From the NCBI GenBank assembly GCA_015680685.1, contig MNCI01037953.1:993264-1057263 (forward strand): a stretch of DNA of 64,000 nucleotides, given 5' to 3'. The translations under genes were made by a program, and so were the position numbers. The notes under the pieces were generated by a model, which saw only the letters and a list, made by a program, of their open reading frames with translations, searched no databases and was not told where the DNA came from. Below, in pieces: positions 12,180-23,569 of this stretch (its first letter is position 1; each line of letters opens with the position of its first letter). This DNA comes from Gnetum montanum. Taxonomy: Eukaryota > Streptophyta > Gnetopsida > Gnetales > Gnetaceae.

Positions 12180-12960
12180 TAAGTCTAGAAAATGTTCAAA
12201 GGACAAGAACTTCATTTGAATTTACCCTTTATACACAAGGTCCTCGGGAGAACACTATGCTTTTAATATTAGTAAAGAATAACTTAACTACTATCATGCT
12301 ACATATAGTCACACATTAGATCAAAGTAGGAGCACTTCCTAAGAAAAGAATATATCCAAGAAGTCCTTTAGTCTATCTCTAACTAGTAGGTCATAAACCA
12401 TGTAAGGCTCTATAAGCTTGTGGGTCAAGAGTTAATATTATCTCTCAAGACATGTATAAGGCCTAAAATCTCCCTCCACTAAAGATAAATAACATCTGAT
12501 TAGAACTAGTAGACTAGTTAATAGTTGTTCCACTTGGACAAGTGGAAGATGTAGTCACTACCATAAGTGGCTAGTCCTATGCTATTGATTTTCTGATCAT
12601 TCACATGGGAAAGAAAAAGGAGAATTTCCTATCATCATGGAAAGAGCATGGCTTAACACTATGGATACTAGGTTATTAATTTGAGAGTTATCCTTATAAA
12701 TTTTCAAGAAGCATGAAGCCAAAATAATTTAGATATGTAGAGTTCCATGTTTCACATATAACGATAATGGGTGAAATTGCATGCAGAGAATCTAGATAAG
12801 TAGCGACAATGCCATCATAGTATGCAACAAATGTGTTGAAGATGTATGTACAACAATGTATATATGTAGTAGCCACCAAAGAAGAAGGTACCCAATGATT
12901 GGTTACTAAAGAAGAGTTAGAGTTAAACATATGCATGGAACCAGTGCACAAAATTATGAG
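12180..12960 (+). pseudogene. Retropepsin-like protease relic of E5
   Basis: Near 12410-12450 the translation reads LACGSRVNIISQDMY, a decayed form of the CDLGASVN active-site box of Athila-type proteases. Downstream, PIIMERAWLNTMDTR at about 12628-12672 matches the conserved PIILGRPFL..A.ALIDV motif. The catalytic Asp appears lost. The segment to 12960 aligns loosely with the linker before RT in E2 (34120-34330), including VVATKEEGTQWLVTKEE-like residues. Confidence 0.65.
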
Positions 12961-13329
12961 TGCATATATTAAAAAAATTAGATAAAATAGAATAGATATG
13001 AAGATAACCTACCTACACTAAGTCATAGGGGGAGGAGGATATTGAATGGGAAAAATTAGAGATATTGAAAAGATATGAATTGAAACTACTAAAACTAAAA
13101 ATCCTATTGGGTGCACTTGAATATGCTTTCCTTAATAATAAGAAATCAATAATCATCAATGAAAATCTTGATAAATAATAGAGAATAAATTATTGAAAAT
13201 GATAAACAAATGGCCAACTTTATTCACATGGTCTTATGATGAGATCACTAGCATTGATTTGCGCATTTGTTAATGTCAAATCTACACCGATTCAACCATA
13301 AAACCACACCTTCAACCTTAACAGAGATT

Positions 13330-14580
13330 GAATCCAAATATCAAAAAACTTATCAAATAAGAATGAAAAAAGCTATTAAAAGAAGGGTTCATCTATCCTA
13401 TTGTAGATAGTGAATGGATTAGCCCATTAGTCATTGTTCCAAGGACGGGTGATAAGTGAAGGATTTGTATAGATTTTTTATTATTGAACATGGAAACATT
13501 CAAAGATAATTTTTCCTTTTCATTTATTAATCAAGTCCTAGATACCATTTTGGGACATCAGTACTATAGCTTCTTGGATGGATACAGTGGATACAATTAG
13601 ATTTGTATTGACAGGGAACATTTGCATACAGGAAAATGTCATTTGTTCTGTATAATGTTCCCATCATTGTCCAAAGAGTTGTTCTTAGTATCTTCCAAAA
13701 ATAGATTGGTAATGAAGTTGAAGTGTTTATGGAAAATTCTTCTACATATAAGATTGATTTTAAATATGCTTTGGATCGATTAGAGAAGGTTTTGAAAAGA
13801 TATGTTAAAACAAATTTTAAGCTCAATTGCTAGAAAAGCTACTTAATGGTCCAAGATGGCATAGTTTTGGGACATAAGGTATCTTACAAAGAAATCAAGG
13901 TAGATCTAGAAAAGATTAGAGTCATCTAGAATATTACTCAAAGGCTATAAATAATTAAGGATGCTAGATCATTCCTTGGTCATACTACATATTATGAAAG
14001 ATTTATTAAAAATTTCTCAAATATTGCAAAGTCACTTGTTAAAGTAACAAAGAAAGATGCATCATTGCAATGGTTAGAACAATGTGAGAAGGAATTTGAG
14101 AGTGTAAAATAAAAATTAATTAATACACCAACCATTCAAGCTCTGCATTAATCAAAATATTTTCACATTATGATAGATGCTTCAAATTATGCATTGGGAG
14201 TAGTGTTGACTAAACTTGATGATAAAAAATGACCATATTACATATATTGCGCTAGTTGGAGAACTACCAAAGCTTAACTTAACTATAACACTATAGAAAA
14301 GGAGATTATGGTTGTGGTATACTTGAAAAATTTAGACATTATGTGCTAGGATATCCTATCTATGTTTATACTGACCATAGTGCTATCAGATTTCTAATGA
14401 ATAAATTGGTGGTAAGTCCAAGAGTGATAAGATGACTTATCATATTACAAGAATTTGACATCATGCTGATCAATAGAAAAGGAACTACTAATGTTTTAGG
14501 TAACCACTTATCAAGATTAATATGAAAACTACAAGAAAATGAAGAACCATTATTGAACCTATTTCCCAATGAAAATTTAT
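13330..14580 (+). pseudogene. Reverse transcriptase and RNase H relic of E5
   Basis: Recognisable motifs in order are LLKEGFIYPIVDSEWISPLV (13366-13425), RICIDFLLLNMETFKDN, FINQVLDTILGHQYYSFLDG (13523-13580) and FLGH..YYERFIKNFSNIAK (13972-14030). RNase H follows with MIDASNYALGVVLTKLDDKK (14170-14230) and NYNTIEKEIMVVVY (about 14281-14325). Frameshifts and a deletion affect the palm, and the catalytic FxDD box is not clear in this copy. The parallel region of E2 is better preserved and confirms the alignment. Confidence 0.75.
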
Positions 14581-14799
14581 TTACAAAGACAACAAGGGTT
14601 GTAGATTTAGTAGTAAAATCATAGATTGTTGTTTACATGACATATCTAACCACATAAGCACTTCCTAATGAATAGGATAAAAAATAAAAAGAAAAATCTC
14701 TCCATAAAGTAAAATGATATATGAAAATTAAATGGAATCTTTATAAGATATATGTAGACGAGTTAATACAATGGTGTATTCTAGAAGAGAATCAAAAAA

Positions 14800-15950
14800 G
14801 AGTTTTGCAAGATGTGCATGAAGGACCATGTGGTGGTCACTATGTAGGATGATGAAAAATATTGAAATTAATGATAGAAGGTTACTTTTGATCTATCATA
14901 TTTAGAGATGTAAATTGATTTATAAAATCTTATGAAACATGCCAAAGGGATGGATGACTAATAACTAAGAACAAAGAGTCAAAATAGTGGATGCAACCAT
15001 TGGAATCCTTTGACATTTTGGGAATTGACTTTATAGTATTCATTACAACAATGTCAAATGGAAAGTCTTACATTATTATGAATTTTAATTATTGTACTAA
15101 TGGACAGAAGCAAAAAAAAATTAAAGATTTTATGGTCATAATAGCTATGAAATTCTTTCAAAAACACATGATGAATAGATTTGGAGTACCAAAAATGTTG
15201 ATATCAAATAACAGAACTCATTTCACTTTTGCTAGATTCAAGAAGCTAATGTGTAAACTTGAGGTAAATTATAAATTAACTACACCCTATTATCTTTAAG
15301 TAATTAGTTAAGCTGAAGTAACTAATAGAGAAATTACAAGAATATTAACTAGAATTGTTAGTAGATGTAAGAAGGAGTGGAGTATAAATTCAATGATGTT
15401 CTATGGGCATATAGATCAACCTAGAAACTTCTTATAGGGTATTTACTATATGAATTAGTTTATGGAAAATTTTTTCATATGAATTAGTTTATGAAAAATT
15501 TACTAGTTTTCCAATTCAAATAGAATTAAATACCCTTGCAACTACTTGCACACTTGATCTAGACTTAAACTTAGATAAAAAAGAATGACTAATGAATCTT
15601 AATCTCTTAAATGAAAATGAATTAGAAGCTTGAATGAGTAAAGAAATCCATAAAAAGTATTCTAAATGTACACATGATGCTAAGATTAGACAAGGATCAA
15701 TTAAACCTAGAGATAGAGTTCTTTACTATAATTTAAATCATGTCCCCAAAAAGATGAAATTTCAAAACTTATGGGGATGACCCTATATCATCCATGCCAC
15801 ATATCAATTGGGTGCCATGAAAATTTACCATCCAATGGATCCACAAAAGCTTATCCTTGTTAATATAAAAAATATATCAAACCATTTCATGACTTTTCCT
15901 ACTCTAGAGACTCTACCTTGCATACTAGATAACTCACTGCTTATTTGATC
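14800..15950 (+). pseudogene. Integrase relic of E5
   Basis: The HHCC zinc finger is visible as HEGPCGGHY (14818-14844) and SYETCQRDG (14930-14957). The catalytic core runs PLESFDILGIDFIVF, then NRFGVPKMLISNNRTHF (second catalytic Asp is Asn), then TPYYL and AEVTNREITRIL with the final Glu kept (15276-15345). The open stretch 14991-15299 covers most of the core. The C-terminal region (PRDRVLYYN-like, near 15710) continues to about 15900. Confidence 0.78.
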
Positions 15951-16950
15951 TTTTAAGTTTTCACTTTTGATAATAGTCGTATGGGTGTTAATTTCTATAC
16001 TTAGGCAGAAGCACTCTTTTTAAATTTTTGTTATATTTTCTATGTTTTTATTTACCAATTTATATAATATTTAATATCTTTTCTATTCTTTCATACTTTT
16101 TACATTTCTTAATATTTTTCATTGTTTAATATCTTTCAAATTCTTTATATGTTTTTCTATTCTTATCTATTTCTCATTCTTCTATACTTTTACCATTTCT
16201 CATGTACATATTTTTGTTGATCTTTCTAATAAAGTGTAAAGGAATAAATGAAATGTAGTTGAAATAATGAGAATTTCATCCTATATTATCAAATCATTAA
16301 AGGATTGATTGTATATACAGTGAGACCACATCATCCATCTACTCATTTTTAATAATAAGAGGTTCTTACCATGCACATAATGAGATTCTTTTATAATAAA
16401 CTTAAAATAAAAAAATGATCATTATGCCTGGATGAAAAAATGAAGAACCAAGAGAAAATGAAAAAGATGTGATATCAAGGGGATGTGTAAATTATCTAAG
16501 GCTATTACTATAAGTCTTATCATGTTGTTAAATTGTATTATTTACTTCAATTCTAACAAAAAATGAAAGTATATTTTAAAATAAGTGATGCCTTACCATG
16601 TCACTACCAAGACATGTTACCTATGCCTTAAGGTAGTCCTCTGGTAAGTTTGATATAGTAATAATACAATAAATACATATAATAAAAATTTCTTGGTGTT
16701 AGACTAGAAAGACATGTTACCCATGCCTAAAGGTAGGTGACCTAGAAATTTCAAGGTTTCTTGGATTCGCATTGGTTATTGGGCTAGATAAAAATTTTAT
16801 CCATGCTTGAAGGCATTGTATCCAATGGCCAAGGCTACTTTCAAATAAACTCTGTTGTTAATAAACTGGTTCCTTGTACTTCATTATCAAGTGATAATAT
16901 CTTATTATAGTTATGGTAGTTTTATGGTTATTAGTTTTGGGATGATACAA
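15951..16950 (+). other. 3' noncoding region of E5 with degenerate repeats
   Basis: A T-rich tract (16000-16230) follows integrase, as in E2 after 37953. Three related segments, around GACATGTTACC(T/C)ATGCCT(T/A)AAGGTAG, occur at about 16610, 16708 and 16790. The middle copy has a near-identical 33-bp match at 38690-38722 in E2, confirming that E5 and E2 share their 3' regions. Confidence 0.55.
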
Positions 16951-18289
16951 TGTGATGTCATTGATAAGTGGTATAGACTTGGTTTGGATCTTGAATGGAA
17001 AGGCTAATGATTATCTTAATCATGCATTACACATATAATTCATTATGCCTATGATAAGACACCTTATGTCTCATTTTCTGCAATCCCTACTACTATCATT
17101 TCACCTCACTATTACATATAATCATAATTTGATGGTTTTTTATAATATAGTATTATTTTCTTATTGTAAAAATACTAATATATGTGGCTTGAAAGACAGG
17201 TATGATTTACATTCAACTTCTTGAGTGCCTATGGACACTTGTAGATGTGGTTATACAAGGGCATTAAGGGCAAGAGCTCACTTTGTGGAGAACTAACTTG
17301 TATAACTCTTGTGTTTCATACTTCTAGGCTAATTTCACATCATCTTGTACCTCCTAGATACTTAAATAATAATTTTTATTTCCGTGCATATTCATATTCA
17401 TTCATATGTTCAATAATTTTGATCAAGCATCTCTAAAAAGCTTAATTGACTTGCCTTACCCAATCTCCTTCTTTCACATACTTTTAGTGACTAGTTTCTA
17501 TATTTTAAGCATCATTTATGATCAAGAACTCTTTGGATTATCTTTAGATCTTCTAAACTATCCATTTTACTCATTTTTCCATAAAAATTGCAAAACGTTT
17601 CAAAAGTTTAATGCCAATATTGTAGATATGGTATATTAGTCCTTGCAATATCACATCCTTGATGTTGTATCTATGATATATCCCTTATATATATATGCAA
17701 ACCATTAAGAACATTTTTCATTTTCTTATTTCATGGCTAGGTAGTTCATGTCATTTTTCTAACTTCCAAACATTTAGAGCTCCATAGCTTCCTCACCATA
17801 AGTTTGATTTAAGTCATTCTTATTTCCTTTTACTTATAGAGTGACCAACTTAATTTGATGAAGACCATTACATGTAAACTTTTGCAACTTATGTCTAAAA
17901 TTTTCTAACACCCCAAAGAATAAAGTAAGGATAAAGACAATAAAGATAATCACATTCTAAAATTAGATAGGCTAATAAACTTCATGTTTCCTTTAAATTA
18001 ACCATTTGATTATGTCTTAAACAATACATTGAAGATTGTGATAGGTCACTTAAGATAAATTTGTTTCGAATTGTTAAAAATCATTCCATAATAGGTTAAA
18101 GAGAGCATTTTGAGCTTACACTAGTCATTTTCAATGTTTTGCAAGGCACAAACATCATGGAAGGTAGGAAAATGATGTTATGTTATGAATTAGCATTATA
18201 CTATTCTTTAAATTTATCAATGTTATTCATATAAAGCTAATTGATCTAGCTATCCCTCTAATGCCTAATGGAAATATGAATTGTGTTAC
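16951..18289. other. Interval without recognised gene
   Basis: AT-rich sequence with two short open stretches on the plus strand (17245-17436 and 17406-17639) that resemble no family I know. It lies between the E5 3' region and the truncated E6 gag and may hold a lost LTR or old flank. Confidence 0.4.
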
Positions 18290-19115
18290 ATATTTTGATC
18301 ATACATATGGTAGCAAAAAGTGGTTATTCATAGTAATTTTGTTCATCATAGACGCTTTCAAGGCCATGTTTCCTATGATGTGATCTACTATGCCTTCTCT
18401 CCTAATGATGCCCCTCTTCATCTCATTATTGTCTATGTTCCCTTCTTCCATCTTTATGATGGAGTCTTCTATCATCTCCACCTTAGCCAAGATCATTTCC
18501 CCTTCAATTCTTTTCACATTTTCCCTTGTCAGATCTAGATGATGAAGTGGATTACGAAGACAAAGATCTAGGAGAGTTATGTCAGCTTACTCTCCTTCTC
18601 TAGTTTCTGAGTTATTCTCTTATTTGAGGATTGGAAGACCTTGGCCTTGAGGCCCTATGGTTCTAGGTCCAACTGTTTCCTTACCTTGGTTGCTTACAAA
18701 GGTTCAATGTAGCCAGTGATGAGCTATGTTATCCTCACCAAAGAGAGAAGAACCTTAGCATCGTGATCACCCTTATGGATGTTCATAGTCCTCCTTTTTT
18801 TATGGTGATGTTAGCATGATTGAGAGATTTTTTCCTTTGGAGGCTTCATGATGAGTTTCCATAAGCTTATTCTTCAGAAGTTGAGCCTTCATAGGTTAAT
18901 AGCCCCTAAAGAGATGATCTGTTATTTGGTGCTTTAGGGCTACTGGTTTAAGCCATAGCCTTATTACTACTTTCATGAACATTGAAGGAATAACATAATT
19001 AGGTGGTAATATAATGTTATCCTCCAAGTCTCTCCACCATATTTGTTCATCATGGTGAAGGATGAAAGTGAGTCTAGATAATCAGAATCTAAATGGGTGT
19101 AGATAACCTTGTACT
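18290..19115 (-). pseudogene. Gag N-terminal relic of E6 (minus strand, truncated)
   Basis: On the minus strand the translation contains LTFILHHDEQIWWRDLEDN near 19030-19085, closely matching the E5 gag segment LILH.DEWIRWRDLQDN, then a long Arg/Lys/Glu-rich tract (18299-18530: LTRENVKRIEGEMILAK) equivalent to the basic middle of E5 gag. The capsid core and all of pol are missing below about 18290, so E6 is truncated. It lies just inside its 5' LTR and primer site, as expected for gag. Confidence 0.65.
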
Positions 19116-19327
19116 ATTAAGGCACTTTATTTGGATTTCTCCTTGTCCTATTGTATTGTCTGTAGAATCATCAATAAGTGGGAAACGAAGCTTACAAGAA
19201 GAAATTTTTTTAAAAATTTTATAGTGTTCATTGAATAAAATATTATTATATTTTCTAATGATAGTTCGTTATGTCTTTATAACTCCATATGATTTACTTA
19301 TCTAAAACACCTAGTGCATAATAAAGA

Positions 19328-19345
19328 ATTCCCCAACAATAGTGC
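19328..19345 (-). other. Primer binding site of E6, tRNA-Asp type, decayed
   Basis: Immediately after the minus-strand LTR end (CTTCATCA) the sequence reads GCACTATTGTTGGGGA, which aligns with the complement of tRNA-Asp after loss of the first bases and several C-to-T or G-to-A changes. It is the same site as in E2 and E5. Confidence 0.6.
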
Positions 19346-19795
19346 TGATGAAGAGGAATGAGTATCCCCTATGCATAATCATATGAATTACTAGTGTGTA
19401 CATGTGATTTGGTTAAATTCTGTAGATCTTTTGGGCATCTAGTACTTTAGATAACTATTTCATAATGTTGCTTGTCATTGTCTTCCTAATTACAACATGT
19501 ATTAATTAAATTGGTATGGTTAAGTGTAATTGAGGCATGATATGTTTATATTTTTGTTGTTAATTCCTATCATTAAAAGCATTAAAAGGGTGAAGTGATT
19601 AAAATATAAAATTTTAACTAATCAATAAAATTAAAGGTAATCTAAGCTATCCTAAATGTAGAGCAACCATTTCCACTTTTTGTATACATTCTAAACCTAC
19701 ACTAATGCTATTGGATTATTAAATATTTACTATTGGTCATACAAAATATTTATTACTAGGATTATCAAGCATTGGTAAATTATGCTCAAAGTAGT
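19346..19795 (-). repeat. 5' LTR of E6, downstream half (split by E1)
   Basis: The minus-strand LTR end TTCATCA lies at 19346-19352. Reading upstream it meets E1 at 19796; the other half continues beyond E1 at 59101-59533. When the halves are joined, the junction (GACTACTTTGAGCATAA) matches the E2 LTR (GACCACTTCGAGCATAC near 52743), which proves continuity. GTAGT at 19791-19795 is the left copy of the E1 target duplication. The joined LTR is about 880 bp. Confidence 0.8.
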
Positions 19796-21176
19796 TGTAG
19801 CACTTGGAAAATTTAGTCACGGGAAGAATTGAAAATCTTAGGTGCAATATCCTAATCTTTGATCCCAAGGGCCTCTAAAAAGTAGGATCCAAGGTGCCTT
19901 AGATGGTATGGTTGATTGCCCAGGAACTTAAGAAATGTAAACAAGGATATAATTATAGATTCAAATCAAAATAAACATAGAAATTAAATTTGAAATAAAT
20001 TTTGCACCACAAAAGAATCATAAACTTTATTGAACAGAAAGAAAGATGCTTAAAGTGTGGAGTTTGATTGAGTAGAAATTGTGTGCTAAAATACACAAGA
20101 AGTTCATTGGAATGGAGTTGAAGCCTATTGGAGCTAGCAAGTTATGTTTTGTAGTTAAACTCCATGATCTAGGTTCTTACCAAATTTGGCCACTAAGAAC
20201 TCCTTATTGGTTTTGACTCAAGTTTGCAACTTTGGCTACTAGTGGTGTGAACTGTTATTTCAATGTTACTAAGCTAAAGGTCTCTAGATGCTTAGCATAG
20301 ATGTTAAATGGAATTCAAGTGCTCAAGGTTACTATGATGGTATGGATGGTGATAATGTTTGCAAAACAAAAATTTTTTCAAAACTTGAATAAGGTGTTCG
20401 AGTTTGGTTTCTATAGGTTTTAGGTTATTGATTTTAGGCTACAAATTTCTGCCATGATTATTGATAGATTGGTGTTTATTTGCAAGTGTAATGACTATGA
20501 TTTCCAATGTAGTTATTCATTTATGACAAGTTTTAATACCCAAAAGCCATAAAAACCAATTTGAATATTATAAATAGTAAATAGGATTTTTTTACTATGT
20601 TTCCCTTGAAGGACTACACTAACATTTGTTGGAATCTACCAAAAATGTGGTGACTATGTTGGCCAAAATATAGTTGTTGGAAATCCATGATGGCTATGCT
20701 AGTCATGCTGCCATCATTGAAAAACTATCATGACTATACTGATCATTTTTGGGAAAATGAAAAACCTAATAGCTCTAATGTTAGATATGTGTAGCTACAC
20801 TAGGTTTTTTAGTGACTATGCTAGGTTTTACTAGAAAAATGAAAATCCAACACCATCTATGTTGGGGGGGTAGGTGGTTCTAGCGTAGTTGAGGCTATAC
20901 CCCCACCAAAACCCATGAAAATGCTAAATATGGCACTCCCCAAGGCATTTTTAGCCTTCTCAAGCCCATATATAGATATTACATTGCTTTTTCCAGTTGG
21001 GAAGTGAGGCAATATTACTTTATGAGGCATTTTTCAACCCCAAAAAGTTAAAGTATGTAAGATTGTAGCTCAATGGATACAAACCTTATATTTATAGTAA
21101 AATCTTGCCTCAAGTTGGATTGTGAAGGTTATAGGTTACAACATGCATTTTCTTAGTGGTGTTTCATTGGTTCCTC
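19796..21176 (-). repeat. 3' LTR of E1 (1381 bp)
   Basis: On the minus strand it starts TGAAACACCACTAAGA and ends CCAAGTGCTACA. It aligns along its whole length with 57719-59095, with many point differences, so the insertion is old. Shared landmarks include TATATATGGGCTTG and CCTTGGATCCTA-like segments. It contains dyad motifs such as GACTATGTTGGCCA (about 20652) related to the array at 23570-25490. Confidence 0.85.
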
Positions 21177-22279
21177 TTTGTCAATATTTGGAGGATTGAT
21201 CCAATAGACATTAAAAAAGAATACAAAACATCATTACAAGTCCATCATCAACATTTCCTCTTTGCACTTGATCTTGTAGTGTTGAACCATGATAAAGAGT
21301 GCTTTGTAATAATGGAATAAGATTATGATGAGGTGATAAACATTTCTAGTTACATTTGGTCATCAAAAAATTGTCATGAGGGCTAATAATGAGTTTCATA
21401 GGTTGACATCATGGTTACGATATGGCTCTAACATGTTGAACAATTAATTAAGGCTTTACACTTCATGATTTGAAGTGTTGGTCACTCACTAATATTTTTG
21501 AGGAACCAACACCTCACTCCAAGGTTTCTTTAGCCATTAGGATCCTCCATTTGCATGTTTGGAGCCATTGCTTCATCTTTTGGTCTTCATTGGCTGTTTG
21601 TCTTCTTAGAAATTTTCTTTCCACCTCCACCCCCCCTCCCCCCCAAACGCTTTTTAGGAGATGAAACATTCATTTGGTTTCATTGTCAAGGCCCATTTTG
21701 ATTTGGATTTCCCATTGAATGAGGTGTGTTACATTCAATAGACTTGGTGATGGAGCATGATTAAGGAGATGTCAAATGATCATAATGCATGAGCATCAAA
21801 CATAGGTTACCTTTGTTATTTAGGGTGAGGAAGGTCATGATCAAGTTGTAGGTTTAGGATCAAGGGCGAATAACATGATTAATGTGAAGTAAGCACTCTT
21901 GGAATAACATGACAAACTCAACAAATCTAATGCATCAAGGTCACATGGTAACTTGTTTTCATAATGAGTTGCACCTTTGTAATGATTCTAGACTTCATTC
22001 TATAAGCACAACTCCAAGAGAACAATCAAAATAAGATAAAGAAAGCATGTTGTCACAATACAATGCATACAGCTACATGAAAGAATTAGCAAGCCAGGCC
22101 ACCAAAGCTCACAATCATTACACCCAAAAGGGATCTCCATCTTGAATTATAACTATTAAAAAGTTTTTTAGTTCATTTTTTGTGCCAAAAGAGATAAGGA
22201 AAAGAATTTTGGCTTTCTTGTTGTAGACCATCAAAGTCATCAACATCAATCATTTCTCCCAACATGTCAACAGTGGTAA
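21177..22279 (-). other. 3' noncoding region of E1 with polypurine tract
   Basis: No coding motif is seen. Just before the 3' LTR the minus strand reads GACAAAGAGGAACCAA, the polypurine tract from which plus-strand DNA synthesis starts; E4 has CAAAGAGGGGCTAA at the same place. The plus strand contains a short poly-C run near 21634. Confidence 0.6.
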
Positions 22280-22640
22280 ACAATACTACAAGAAAACATG
22301 TGAGTGTTAGATATAATCGATGCTATATGATGGCTTTGATGTTTTCTTAGAGGACTTTGGTGATGTCTTAAGCCTACTAAGATTCCAGTGAGAAACTTAG
22401 TTTCAGGATTTTCTCATCACACTGGCTATCATGATAGGAACTTTAACTAGAGAGTCTTCAGTAATGTCACCAATCATGAGGTCAAGGGTTTTGAATAGGT
22501 TTTCAAGCAATCCTAGAGGTTTCTCTATAGAGGCTATGTGATTGACAAGAATCTCAAGCTTAAGATTTAGGCAATCAAGGTCAATACATCATTTAACATC
22601 ACCATGAGGTCCACTTAGGTTCAATGGTAAACTAATTTGT
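22280..22640 (-). pseudogene. Pol stub of E1 (first part of pol only)
   Basis: On the minus strand this matches E0 2010-2280: CACATAGCCTCTATAGAGAA, then AAAACCCTTGAC, then GAAGACTCTCTAGTTAAAGT, with the E0 protein words KLGASLEAQQ and DITKIL present in decayed form. Homology stops near 22280, just before the RT palm, so E1 keeps only the start of pol. The deletion removes RT, RNase H and integrase, and explains why E1 is non-autonomous. Confidence 0.7.
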
Positions 22641-23545
22641 ATCCAAGTGTTCATACTCTAATCTTGCATATCAACCATAATCACATTAAGTGACAATTGG
22701 ATAAAATGAGTAAATATGCCAACATGATATAAAATACTTTAGCAAATATGCATGAATTAGCCTAAACATGCTGTTTCATGATCAAACAAGATGCAAACAA
22801 GATTAACAAAGGCTATAAGGAGTAGTTGAAGATAAATAAAATGAAACAAAGGCTACATAAGGTCAAATAAAGGTCAAACAATGAGAACACTTGGTGGGAT
22901 GGGGCCAAGTGATGCTCCAATGGATAAAAATGAAACCAAGGCTAAACAATTAAGGTGCTAAACAATGAAGGTTAATAATGAACAACAAGGTCAAGTCAAT
23001 CCAAAACATTGTGAAGTAAGGCTAAATTAATCAAGGTGTAAAAGAATAAGGTGAAACAAGTTTAATATTGGTCAATCAAGGTTAGATTTTGCTAGTTTTA
23101 GGCCTCAATGAGTCATGTTGCTAGTTTAAGGCCTTGGTAGGCCATGTTTCCAATTTAAGGCCTTGATGAACCATGTGATGGTCAAACGGTGCCAAATGAT
23201 AGTTAAGAGATTGTCAAACCCCATCAAATAACACCAATAAAAGGTCAAACAAGGTAAAGTGAGGCTAAAAGAGAAAGAATAAGGTTGATATGATAAAATT
23301 GGAGCTATGTAGATGTTGAATGAGGTTAACTAATGATCCCTATAAATCAACCATGCATTGCAAAATCAAAACAATTTGAAACACCATGAAACAAAGTCAA
23401 ATCAGTCAAGATGGGAAGCATGTGATAAAAGAAAGTTAATACTGATCAAACATGGCTAGACTTTGCCAAGTTTAGGCCTTAGCAGGTCATGGTGTAGGTC
23501 CTCAGGGTTGACAAGTGAGTTTGGGCACATGATGGAGTCATTTTA
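22641..23545 (-). repeat. Spacer block shared with E0 (inverted copy of 1260-2000)
   Basis: The minus strand aligns with E0 1260-2000 in the same order: GTGCCCAAACTCACTTG, CTGCTAAGGCCTAAACTTGG, GCCTCACTTTACCTTGTTTG-type sequence, and two or three GGCCTTAAACTAGCAA units (23090-23165 here, 1620-1680 in E0). It is noncoding in both. Within the window the two copies form a long, diverged inverted repeat about 21 kb apart. Confidence 0.75.
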
Positions 23546-23569
23546 GGGTTATATGAAGGAAATAATGAT

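Larger units (their letters stand above)
8724..16950 (+). mobile_element. E5: Athila-like Ty3/gypsy retrotransposon, 3' end unresolved
   Basis: A 5' LTR, tRNA-Asp-type primer site, gag, protease, reverse transcriptase with RNase H, and integrase follow in the standard Ty3/gypsy order on the plus strand. LTR ends and primer site match those of E2 (30919-53152) and E6. All genes carry many stops. No matching 3' LTR was found before the E6 fragment at 18290, so the right end is approximate and the 3' LTR may have been deleted. Confidence 0.8.

Noticed and set aside
16000-18290. 3' LTR of E5
   Set aside because: I searched by eye for the E5 LTR start and end sequences and found no convincing copy; the apparent T-rich and ATATAT segments are not LTR matches.
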